A stretch of DNA of 64,000 bases from Haloplanus ruber (GTDB taxonomy: Archaea; Halobacteriota; Halobacteria; Halobacteriales; Haloferacaceae), in contig NZ_JANHDK010000002.1 of assembly GCF_024494725.1 (NCBI RefSeq), positions 1 to 64,000 on the forward strand, read 5' to 3'. The translations under genes were made by a program, and so were the position numbers. The notes under the pieces are model-generated. The model had not been told where the DNA came from, made no database searches, and saw only the letters and a program-made list of their open reading frames with translations. Each line of letters begins with the position of its first letter. The first letter of the stretch is position 1. Of this stretch, positions 57,759 through 64,000 are shown piece after piece.

Positions 57759-58089
57759 GTTCCCCACGTGTTTTCCAGAAGCGGTTCCCACAACGAGCGA
57801 AGAATCCCCCGATGAGGGGGACAGTGGGTGGATGCCACCTTCCGATTTGAACTCGCCGAGACGGTCCGGGCGTGCGACTCGCTTCACTTTCTGTTCCGGG
57901 CTGCGACTCGTCTGCTCAAATCGAGTGAAGCTGTACCGAGCGAAGCGAGGTTTCACCGGACGCGACCGCAGGGAGCGTCCGGGAGTTTTTCCCCACGTTT
58001 TTGCAAGGAGTGGTTCCCGCAGTGAGCGAAGCGAGCGAGGAAACCCGACGCAGCAAAAAGTGGGTGAATGCCGCCTCCCCGATTTGAAC
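57759..58089. repeat. Degenerate duplication of the tRNA-Phe 3' flank
   Basis: Two imperfect direct copies of about 94-102 bases, 57759-57852 and 57988-58089. Shared blocks include TTCCCCACGT, GGTTCCC, GAGCGAAG and GTGGGTG. Both end in a tRNA 3' end and T arm: the second is the real tRNA-Phe (ATGCCGCCTCCCCGATTTGAAC on two lines of text), the first a mutated copy with ATGCCACCTTCCGATTTGAAC-like sequence. The 135 bases between them hold no gene. A hairpin (TCCCCC, 5 bases, GGGGGA; 57805-57821) lies in the left copy. This covers the 334-base gene-free gap and looks like a scar of integration or of tRNA duplication. Confidence 0.6.
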
Positions 58090-58142
58090 GGGGGACAGCT
58101 CGATCTTCAGTCGAGTGCTCTCCCAGTCTGAGCTAAGGCGGC
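58069..58142 (-). tRNA. tRNA-Phe (GAA)
   Basis: A complete cloverleaf on the minus strand. The acceptor stem GCCGCCT pairs with AGGCGGC, and the anticodon stem CTCGA/TCGAG encloses CTGAAGA, giving anticodon GAA. The T arm CCCCGTTCAAATCGGGG is canonical. The discriminator is A and CCA is not encoded. A degenerate copy of its 3' end lies about 230 bases away (57829-57852). Confidence 0.97.
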
Positions 58143-58200
58143 GCATCTCGGTGGAGGCGGATAACGGTCAAAAGGATTTCGAAACGCCGCGGGCGGGCGG

Positions 58201-58812
58201 TCAGACGACCGTCCGTTCCTCGGTGAACGTGCGGGTGGCGTTGGCCGTCCGAACGACCGTCTCGATCCGGATACGGCCGTCGTTGGCCTTGATCTTCGCG
58301 GCGTCAGCGTAGCCGATACGGACCGTCCGCGTCCGCGTGGCCGTCTCCTCGGTCGCGATGCGCCCGACGTCGGAACTCGCCTCCCAGACGAGGCTGTCGC
58401 CGGTGGTGATGCTGGTGGCGACACGGACGTCGCGGGCCGCCTCCGCCCCCTCGTTCGACAGCGCGATGGTGACCGTCCGACACCGGGACCCGCAGTTCTC
58501 GACCGACCGGACACGCATCGTGACGTTCGGCGACGTCGCCGCCGCTGGCGCCGCGGTCGGCGTATGAGTTGGTGTCGCGGCGGCCGGCCCGGTCGCGCCG
58601 CTGTCGGCGTCCGCGGCAGTCGTGTCGTTGGGCGGCGCGAGGATGAGCGCCGCCGTGCCGGCGACGGCGACGACGAGCAACGCGGCGAACACGAGTTCCA
58701 TCCGTCCCCAAGAGCCGAGGGCACCCGAGTTGTCGGCGTCGGCGTCGCTCTCGGCGTGAGTGCTCTCGCCCCCGGTCCCCGCCGGTGACGACGGCCGTCG
58801 CTCCCCCGACAT
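58201..58812 (-). CDS. Membrane-anchored protein with a CARDB-like domain
   Basis: About 203 residues from the ATG at 58812. A polar N-terminus of about 35 residues precedes one membrane helix (MELVFAALLVVAVAGTAALIL). A Thr/Pro/Ala linker and an extracellular beta-sandwich follow (VTMRVRSVENCGSRCRTVTI; NEGAEAARDVRVATSITTGD), with a Cys pair likely forming a disulfide. This resembles CARDB-type adhesion modules. It may be an adhesion or cell-wall accessory protein. The 190-base gap to the next gene shows nothing coding. Function unknown. Confidence 0.72.
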   Translation of the reverse strand: MSGERRPSSPAGTGGESTHAESDADADNSGALGSWGRMELVFAALLVVAVAGTAALILAPPNDTTAADADSGATGPAAATPTHTPTAAPAAATSPNVTMRVRSVENCGSRCRTVTIALSNEGAEAARDVRVATSITTGDSLVWEASSDVGRIATEETATRTRTVRIGYADAAKIKANDGRIRIETVVRTANATRTFTEERTVV

Positions 58813-59002
58813 AGGAGAGACGTGGCGGTCGGCGCGCATAGCTCTGACGGCCGGCACGGGACTCTCGCGCCGCGGGGAGGCGTAACCCCTACTCTGGCCG
58901 GTCTGTGAGTACGAGCGTACGTCCTGTCCACCTTGCGCGAACAGCCACGTCGCCACCACGAGAGGTAGGCATCGCCCGACGTCGCCGTGGACCCGAACGG
59001 CG

Positions 59003-59524
59003 TCACGCCGGGAGGCGGTAGATATCGGTATCGGTGCCGGTACCGGGGTCGCGCTCGGCAGCGGCCGCAAGGGCGTCACGGGCGAGTGCCGCGGCGTCGT
59101 CGAGCGTGTCGGGGGACTCACCGGCTTCGAGGACGCCGAGAACGAGGGCCGCGCCGCTCCCGAGTGCCGCCAGCGACTCCTCGGTGATTCCACCGTCGGG
59201 GTCGACCGAACGGAGACGCGGGACGCCCCCGTCGTCGGGGGCGGTCACGAGCACCGCGGCGTCGAAGTCGGCGGCGACGTCACCGACGAGACGGGCGAAC
59301 GCGTCGATCCGGAGTCGCCGGTGTTCGGTACGGTACGCGCGGATCTCGGCGTCGAGGCGGTCGGCAAGAGCCGGCACGTCCCCACCAGTGACGGCGACGC
59401 CGACGCCGTCGAAATCGAGGACGTGTCGTCGTGACCGACTCCGGACGTGACCCCCACTCGTGACGAGGCGGTCGCCGGCGAGGACGACCCCGGCGGGGCA
59501 GGCGACAGCGGCGACTGTGCTCAC
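59003..59524 (-). CDS. Proteasome-beta-like protein with altered active site
   Basis: A 173-residue protein that aligns end to end with the 20S proteasome beta subunit: STVAAVACPAGVVLAGDR (like TTTVGI...GVVMATDKR), GVGVAVTGGDVPALADRLDA, LRSVDPDGGITEESLAALGS and AAAAERDPGTG. By that alignment Ser2, exposed after Met removal, replaces the nucleophile Thr1, and catalytic Lys33 is Arg/His. Asp17, the GSG Ser129 and Asp166 are kept. There is no propeptide. It may be a Ser-type Ntn hydrolase or a dead paralogue. Starts with a GTG, 38 bases after ftsY on the same strand, with a GTAGGCG-tgt-CGCCTAC hairpin over the ftsY stop. Confidence 0.75.
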   Translation of the reverse strand: MSTVAAVACPAGVVLAGDRLVTSGGHVRSRSRRHVLDFDGVGVAVTGGDVPALADRLDAEIRAYRTEHRRLRIDAFARLVGDVAADFDAAVLVTAPDDGGVPRLRSVDPDGGITEESLAALGSGAALVLGVLEAGESPDTLDDAAALARDALAAAAERDPGTGTDTDIYRLPA

Positions 59525-59562
59525 GTGTGTGCTTTCGTGACGAACGGAGGTAGGCGTGTCGC

Positions 59563-60648
59563 CTACGCGCCGAGGAGGTCGTCAACCAGCGACTCGGGAT
59601 CAAACCGTTCGATATCGTCGTATCCCTGCCCGGTGCCGAGAAAGAGGACGGGCTTGCCGGTCACGTAGGCGACGGAGATAGCGGCTCCGCCCTGGGAGTC
59701 GGCGTCCGCCTTTGTCAGAACGGCACCGTCGATTTCGGCGGCTTCGTCGAACTGCTGGGCGCGTTCGACGGCGTCCTGACCGGCGACCGCCTCGTCGACG
59801 AACAGCGTGAGGTCGGGGCCGACGACGCGGTCGATCTTCTCCAGTTGGGCCATCAGGTCGCTTGAGGTATGGAGGCGGCCGGCGGTGTCACCGAGGACGA
59901 CGTCCACGTCGTTGGCCTCGGCGTACTCCACGCCGTCGTAGACGACGGCCGCGGGGTCGCCGCCCTGTTCGTGAGCGATCAGGCGCGTATCGAGGGCTTC
60001 GGCGTGCTCTCGGATCTGCTCGTTGGCGCCCGCGCGGTACGTGTCGCCGTTGGCGAGCACGGCGGAGTAACCACGCGCCTCCAGATAGCGGGCCAGTTTG
60101 GCGATGGTGGTCGTCTTCCCGACGCCGTTGACGCCCGTGAAGACGATGGTCACCGGCTTCTCCGCCTGCGCGATGCGCTCGTCGAAGTCGAACTGGCCGA
60201 CGCTGATGACCTCGAGGAGGGCGTCCCGGAGGGCGTCCTCGACGAGGTCACCGGTGCTCGCCATCTGGGATTTGGTCTCGCCGACCAGATTCGACCGAAT
60301 CTCCGCCAAGATGGCTTCCGCGACACCCATCTCGACGTCGCTTTCCAGCAGTGCCATCTCGAGGTTCCAGAGGGGGTCCTCCAGATCCTCCTCTTCGAGG
60401 ACGACCTTGCCGGTGGCGAAGGCCTTGGCTCGCTGGAGCCGGCCGGGGGAGTCGGTGTCGGCGTCGTCCGGGTCCGACGGCGTCCCGTCAGCGTCAGCCG
60501 TCGTCTCGGGGTCGGCACCGTCGTCGGAACTGGCCTCCGTCGCGGCCGCGGCGTCGTCGTCCGGGTCCGCCTCGGATTCGGCTGCCTCGGCGCTCTCCTC
60601 GACGTCGCTCCGGAAGCTGTCCAGTTTGTCCTTCAGTCCGTCGAACAT
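59563..60648 (-). CDS. ftsY: Signal recognition particle receptor FtsY
   Basis: A 361-residue SRP receptor GTPase. The N-terminal 65 residues are acidic and disordered (the A domain of haloarchaeal FtsY). The NG domain follows: VFTGVNGVGKTTTIAKLARY, VVLGDTAGRLHTSSDLMAQL, GAVLTKADADSQGGAAISVA and the C-terminal FLGTGQGYDDIERF. It works with SRP54 in co-translational membrane targeting. It starts six bases after the pfdA stop, in the conserved haloarchaeal operon with eif6 and ribosomal genes. Confidence 0.97.
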   Translation of the reverse strand: MFDGLKDKLDSFRSDVEESAEAAESEADPDDDAAAATEASSDDGADPETTADADGTPSDPDDADTDSPGRLQRAKAFATGKVVLEEEDLEDPLWNLEMALLESDVEMGVAEAILAEIRSNLVGETKSQMASTGDLVEDALRDALLEVISVGQFDFDERIAQAEKPVTIVFTGVNGVGKTTTIAKLARYLEARGYSAVLANGDTYRAGANEQIREHAEALDTRLIAHEQGGDPAAVVYDGVEYAEANDVDVVLGDTAGRLHTSSDLMAQLEKIDRVVGPDLTLFVDEAVAGQDAVERAQQFDEAAEIDGAVLTKADADSQGGAAISVAYVTGKPVLFLGTGQGYDDIERFDPESLVDDLLGA

Positions 60649-60654
60649 CGGCCG

Positions 60655-61116
60655 CTACTCGCCTTCGTCCTGCTGTTGTTGCAGTTGCTGCATCTGCTGT
60701 TGCTGCATCTGCTGTTGCATCTGCTGGGCCTGCTGTTCGAGCTCCTCGCTCTCGGATTCGAGCTCCGAGATTTCGTCGTCGACGTCGTCGATCCGGTCGT
60801 CGAGCACGTCCCGCTTGCGTTCGAGGGCGTCGATGGCGTCACCCTGCTCTTGTTCGGCCGCGTAGCCGCCGCCGAGGTCGACGATCACTTCGTCGATGTC
60901 CTGCACTTCGGCACGGAGGTACGCGCCGCCGCCGAGAGGCACCTGAACCGTCGCGCCGGTGTCGAGGGTTTCGATGGCCTCGACTGCCTCGTCGATCTCG
61001 CTCTGTCGGGTGCGGAGCGACTCGATCTCGGTTTCGAGCTCCGCAATCTCTTCGTCGATAGCCTCGATCTCCTGGGAGAGCTGCTGGAGTTGCTGCTGAC
61101 CGCCACCACCCATCAT
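60655..61116 (-). CDS. pfdA: Prefoldin subunit alpha
   Basis: A 153-residue prefoldin alpha: two long coiled coils (EIEAIDEEIAELETEIESLR; ALERKRDVLDDRIDDVDDEI) around a small beta hairpin core (ATVQVPLGGGAYLRAEV). It ends in a Gln-rich tail (QQMQQQMQQQQMQQL) that is longer than in most relatives. Together with prefoldin beta it forms a hexamer that hands unfolded chains to the thermosome. The ATG overlaps the eL20/LX stop (ATGA at 61113-61116); a second ATG directly follows. Confidence 0.95.
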   Translation of the reverse strand: MMGGGGQQQLQQLSQEIEAIDEEIAELETEIESLRTRQSEIDEAVEAIETLDTGATVQVPLGGGAYLRAEVQDIDEVIVDLGGGYAAEQEQGDAIDALERKRDVLDDRIDDVDDEISELESESEELEQQAQQMQQQMQQQQMQQLQQQQDEGE

Positions 61117-61289
61117 GCCGCGGTCACCTCCTCAATCTCGACCTGCGTGCGCTTGAGGCCGTGCTCGCTCCCGAGTTGGGCGAGGGTGTGTTCGCGCGCG
61201 ACATTCTCGTTGGTGGCGTCTACCGCCTTCTGGAACTGACGGTAGCCGGTTCGGTCCTGAAAGCGTCCGCTGACGACGAATTCGCTCAT
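61113..61289 (-). CDS. rplX: Large ribosomal subunit protein eL20 (LX)
   Basis: A 58-residue archaeal LX protein (L18a/L20a type). The peptide reads SEFVVSGRFQDRTGYRQFQ through REHTLAQLGSEHGLKRTQVE to the end, which matches the family at full length. It overlaps the pfdA start by four bases and follows eif6 by 36. It is below the size most gene finders report but is clearly real. Part of the rpl39e-rpl31e-eif6-rplX-pfdA-ftsY operon. Confidence 0.93.
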   Translation of the reverse strand: MSEFVVSGRFQDRTGYRQFQKAVDATNENVAREHTLAQLGSEHGLKRTQVEIEEVTAA

Positions 61290-61325
61290 GTACCGAACGG
61301 TCGTGAGGAAGCGGGAAGTATCTTC

Positions 61326-61997
61326 CTACTGGCGGTCGATGTAGCCGAGCGTCTCCTCGATGCGTCCGAGCTCCGGTCCCGTGGTATCCGTACCGACCAC
61401 GTAGCCCGCGTCGGTAGCGACGAGACCGGAGCCGACGAGCGGCGCACCGTAGTTGACGGTGCCAATGTCGGCCCGCACGTCGAGACAGTCTTCGAGCGCC
61501 TCCAGTTCCGGCTCGCGCGATTTCGGGTGACAGAGCACTCCCTCGTTGGTCGCGACGGCGGCGGTGCCGACGGTACGCACGTCGGCCAGGTCGCCGCGTT
61601 CGACGGGCACGTCCAAGGCTGTCTTGACCGTCTGGATCGCCTCCCGACTCAGATCCGGGTGGACGTACGCGCCGTAGTCGTTCGCGAGGACGACGTTGCC
61701 CGCGGCGTTGATCCGACCGGGAAGCTCGGTCACGTCGAGACCGGTCTCCGCTTCGATGGTCGAAATCTCGCGGTCGGTCGCCCGACTCGAGACGAGGAGT
61801 CCGTGCTCGTTGCCGACGGCGAGGGCGCCGACGGTCCCGGAGCCACCGACCGTGGTCGACACGGGATCGACGCCGAGTTCGGCCGCGATGTTGTCGACGG
61901 TGTCGGCGTCGGCGTCGGGGCGAACGAGCAGACAGTCGTCGGTCGCGCGGGCGAACACCCCGACGTAGGACGATCCGGCGAAGGAGGCGCGTAACAC
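61326..61997 (-). CDS. eif6: Translation initiation factor aIF-6
   Basis: A 223-residue anti-association factor that keeps the large subunit free of the small one. Five-fold pentein repeats are visible, e.g. [40 protein letters not shown] and [20 protein letters not shown]. It starts with a GTG immediately after the rpl31e stop (one base apart), so the two are coupled. Full length and typical. Confidence 0.97.
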   Translation of the reverse strand: MLRASFAGSSYVGVFARATDDCLLVRPDADADTVDNIAAELGVDPVSTTVGGSGTVGALAVGNEHGLLVSSRATDREISTIEAETGLDVTELPGRINAAGNVVLANDYGAYVHPDLSREAIQTVKTALDVPVERGDLADVRTVGTAAVATNEGVLCHPKSREPELEALEDCLDVRADIGTVNYGAPLVGSGLVATDAGYVVGTDTTGPELGRIEETLGYIDRQ

Positions 61998-61998
61998 G

Positions 61999-62277
61999 TT
62001 ATTCGGCGGTCTCTGCTTCGACGATCGATTCGCCGTCCTCGACGAAGCGGGCGGCGCGAACGCGAAGCTTGCTCGGCGGGTTGTTCCGGCCCTGCGCCCA
62101 GATCGCCTCGTTGATGTCCGGATCGAGGCGGACCTCGTTCTCGTCGACCTTGAAGTGTTTCGCGAGGTGTTCGCGGACGATGGTCATCGCCCGGTCGGCA
62201 CGCTCGGTCGACGGTTCCGCCCGGGCGTCGCGGAGCGGGACGGTGACGACGCGCTCCTCGAAGTCGTTGGCGCTCAT
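61999..62277 (-). CDS. rpl31e: Large ribosomal subunit protein eL31
   Basis: A 92-residue archaeal L31e: [20 protein letters not shown], the helix [20 protein letters not shown] and the basic stretch [18 protein letters not shown]. Its ATG directly follows the rpl39e stop (62278), and eif6 starts one base downstream of its own stop. Second gene of the operon. Confidence 0.97.
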   Translation of the reverse strand: MSANDFEERVVTVPLRDARAEPSTERADRAMTIVREHLAKHFKVDENEVRLDPDINEAIWAQGRNNPPSKLRVRAARFVEDGESIVEAETAE

Positions 62278-62430
62278 CTATTCGTCCGTGTCGTTCCGGC
62301 GCCAGTTGCGGCGCTTCGGGTTGCGGGTGACCTGTCGGTCCGTCTTGAGCATGACCCACGCAGGGACGCGGCTGTTCTGGTTCTCAAGTTTGGCGAGTCG
62401 CTTCTTTTTCGCCTTCGATTTCTTACCCAT
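62278..62430 (-). CDS. rpl39e: Large ribosomal subunit protein eL39
   Basis: A 50-residue basic protein that lines the exit tunnel. It starts [20 protein letters not shown] and ends in [15 protein letters not shown], the full L39e pattern. GATTTTATGCGG (minus strand, near 62452-62464) is the operon TATA box, about 27-30 bases upstream, so this is the first gene of a leaderless operon. The 207-base gap to the divergent oxidoreductase holds no other gene. Confidence 0.96.
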   Translation of the reverse strand: MGKKSKAKKKRLAKLENQNSRVPAWVMLKTDRQVTRNPKRRNWRRNDTDE

Positions 62431-62637
62431 AGTGCCCTTGTCTACCCCGTCGCCGCATAAAATCTTGTTCTTTCGGGCGTCGGCCGGGAGGCGGGCCTCG
62501 CCTCGGCGCTCTCATTCGACACGACGGCAAAACGGTAGCCCGGAAATCGACACGCCCGCCCCGACAGCTATCGGTGTTGCCGGCGAAAGGCCCGCCGGAC
62601 CAAAGACTGAAACTCCTCAGCACCCTCCGTGTGAGCC

Positions 62638-63657
62638 GTGAAAGCCTACGAAGTACAGGAGTTCTCGAGTGACTACTCCGGAATCGTCGACGTCGAACGC
62701 GACCAGCCAGAACCAGCGGCTGACGAGGCACTCGTCGAGATCCGAGCTACCTCGCTCAACTACCGCGACCTGGCGATTGCCAACGAGAACCTCGAATATC
62801 CCGGCGTCGAACTGCCGGTCGTCCCGCTGTCCGATGGGGCCGGCGAGGTGACTGCGGTCGGCGAAGACGTCCAGCGCCTCTCGAAAGGTGACCGCGTCGT
62901 GACCCCTTTCGCGCCCGACTGGATCGACGGCCCAGTCGCGTCGGAAAAGATTGCACGGACGTCCGGTGGCAACGTCGACGGCGCCCTCGCGGAGTACGCG
63001 ACGTTCCCGGCCGACAGCCTCGCACGCCTCCCTGACACCCTCTCGTACGAACAGGGAGCCACGCTGCCCTGCGCCGGATTGACTGCGTGGCGTGAACTGC
63101 ACGAAGAGGGTGATCTGACCGCCGACGAGACGGTGCTGGTACTGGGTACCGGCGGCGTCTCCACGTTCGCGCTACAGTTCGCGACGATGCGGGGCGCCGA
63201 CGTGTTCGTCACCTCGTCGAGCGACGAGAAGTTGGAACGCGCCCGCGAACTCGGGGCGGCGTGGACTCTCAACTACGAGGAAACCCCCGAGTGGGGCAAG
63301 GCCGTTCGGGAGGAGACCGGCGGCGTCGACCACGTCGTCGAGGTCGGTGGCTCCGGAACCCTCCAGAAATCACTGAACGCGACCTGTTTCGGCGGGCACG
63401 TCCACCTGATCGGCGTCCTCTCCGGGCCGGAAGGGCGAGTCGATCCAAGCCCCATTCTGACCAAGAGGCTGACAGTCAAGGGATCGCTGGGCGTCGGCAG
63501 TCGCGCGATGGTCGACCGTATGACCAGCGCAATCGAAGCCGCGGGCCTCGATCCGGTCGTCGACCGCACGTTCGCGGCGACAGACATTCGCGAGGCCTAT
63601 CGGTACGTCGCGGGCGGCAACCACCAAGGGAAGGTCGTCGTGTCGGTCGCCCCGTAG
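62638..63657 (+). CDS. NAD(P)-dependent MDR-family oxidoreductase (zinc-free)
   Basis: A 339-residue medium-chain dehydrogenase/reductase from a GTG. The GroES-like half has EIRATSLNYRDLAIANENLE and PVVPLSDGAGEVTAVGEDVQ; the catalytic zinc ligands of true ADHs are absent, as in quinone oxidoreductases. The Rossmann half has VLVLGTGGVSTFALQFATMR. It probably reduces a quinone, enone or alcohol with NAD(P)H. It is divergent from the ribosomal operon. No partner gene is seen. Confidence 0.9.
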   Translation: MKAYEVQEFSSDYSGIVDVERDQPEPAADEALVEIRATSLNYRDLAIANENLEYPGVELPVVPLSDGAGEVTAVGEDVQRLSKGDRVVTPFAPDWIDGPVASEKIARTSGGNVDGALAEYATFPADSLARLPDTLSYEQGATLPCAGLTAWRELHEEGDLTADETVLVLGTGGVSTFALQFATMRGADVFVTSSSDEKLERARELGAAWTLNYEETPEWGKAVREETGGVDHVVEVGGSGTLQKSLNATCFGGHVHLIGVLSGPEGRVDPSPILTKRLTVKGSLGVGSRAMVDRMTSAIEAAGLDPVVDRTFAATDIREAYRYVAGGNHQGKVVVSVAP

Positions 63658-63716
63658 ACGGGCGCATCGTGAGTCGATAGCGCCGACGGCGATTCGTGGC
63701 TCTGGTAGACATTCGA

Positions 63717-63946
63717 TATCGCAGTATGCGATTTATTTGGGGCGGATGGAGGTCGACGCGGTGGTCGCCCGTAGTCAGCGTGTACAAGCCGAGTCCGATT
63801 CCTGCGGTCGCGCGCCCATCGTCTTGCACCCCCCAGCCAGACGTGGTGGGGGGTCCCGACCGAGCGTCACGGACCGATCAGCAGTAGTGAACCCGAACGC
63901 CCCACCGACGGCATCCGTGAGCCTCGATAAATCACATATCGCGATA
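63717..63946. repeat. 20-bp imperfect inverted repeats enclosing about 190 bp
   Basis: TATCGCAGTATGCGATTTAT (63717-63736) and ATAAATCACATATCGCGATA (63927-63946) are reverse complements at 17 of 20 positions. The 190 bases between them show no convincing gene. They may be the ends of a MITE-like element or an insertion-sequence remnant, or two inward-facing AT-rich promoters. No target-site duplication is obvious. Confidence 0.45.
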
Positions 63947-64000
63947 CAAAATCGGTGCCGCCTGATACGGCAGATTCATCCCGTGAATCGTCAGCAGTCG
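63932..64000 (-). CDS. Possible C-terminal end of an unidentified gene (partial)
   Basis: On the minus strand a frame is open from the window edge to a TGA at 63932-63934, giving 22 residues that read like protein (LLTIHGMNLPYQAAPIL). The stop lies inside the right inverted repeat. Too short to identify. The frame may be chance; sequence beyond the edge would decide. Confidence 0.25.
   Translation of the reverse strand, partial: RLLTIHGMNLPYQAAPILYRDM

Noticed and set aside
58813-59193. N-terminal extension of the CARDB-like protein to about 330 residues
   Set aside because: The added sequence is Arg/Pro/Ser-rich, overlaps the end of the proteasome-like gene, and would place the membrane helix far from the N-terminus.
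63746-64000. Plus-strand frame open to the window edge
   Set aside because: Composition is not protein-like and the AT-rich box is only about 10-16 bases from the ATG, too close for a leaderless start.

Overview
This window is chromosomal DNA from a halophilic archaeon (class Halobacteria). The evidence is the high G+C, the strongly acidic proteins, the split RNA polymerase genes (B''/B' and A'/A''), archaeal ribosomal proteins (eL31, eL39, LX, L10e), aEF-2 and aIF-6, AT-rich TATA-like boxes about 25-30 bases upstream of start codons (mostly leaderless transcripts), and families typical of haloarchaea (HalX response regulator, Bat-type HTH regulator, PGF-CTERM surface protein, DICT and DUF5781 proteins). 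A genus cannot be fixed from this sequence alone.

Layout. 1-7 kb: tail of an S-layer-type PGF-CTERM protein, a probable redoxin remnant, an ASCH protein, a membrane chemotaxis transducer divergent from a PAS/PAS/GAF Bat-type regulator, a tandem winged-helix protein, a 27-residue zinc microprotein and an NTF2-like protein. 7-26 kb: the informational block on the minus strand, read right to left as rpoH-rpoB2-rpoB1-rpoA1-rpoA2-nusA-rpsL-rpsG, then an iron alcohol dehydrogenase and a DUF5781 metalloprotease-like gene, fusA, a histidine kinase, an ACT-domain gene with homoserine dehydrogenase, and tuf-rpsJ-tRNA-Ala. tRNA-Asp lies just upstream of the block. 26-36 kb: a HerA-like ATPase, two isoaspartyl-methyltransferase paralogues, a zinc-finger protein, an APC permease-UspA fusion with a TrkA-N protein, an Lrp regulator, an M29-like aminopeptidase and a receiver-PAS protein. 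36-44 kb: type II GAPDH and PGK facing each other, Hsp20, a RimK-like ligase, rpl10e, PEP carboxylase, NucS and a DICT protein.

44-48 kb: a signalling and surface cluster made of a HalX response regulator translationally coupled to a secreted protein with very regular Gly/Asn/Ser repeats, and a membrane-anchored winged-helix protein. 48-57 kb: ThiD-ThiN fusion, then mutS and mutL flanking a short FAD protein, a pterin dehydratase and an FKBP; next a PfkB kinase and a Rieske protein. 57-62 kb: tRNA-Phe with a degenerate duplicate of its 3' flank, a CARDB-like membrane protein, and the operon rpl39e-rpl31e-eif6-rplX-pfdA-ftsY followed by a diverged proteasome-beta-like gene. 62.6-64 kb: an MDR oxidoreductase and an inverted-repeat element at the window edge.

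Most of the window is ordinary core genome. The most unusual items are: the proteasome-beta-like protein with Ser in place of Thr1 and no Lys33; two leaderless upstream ORFs that abut or overlap their main genes (ACT-hom and thiDN), one with a 20-bp palindrome over its start; the repeat-coded secreted protein coupled to a response regulator; two conserved-looking microproteins; the degenerate tRNA-Phe flank duplication; and a B' subunit whose usual zinc-ribbon cysteines are replaced.
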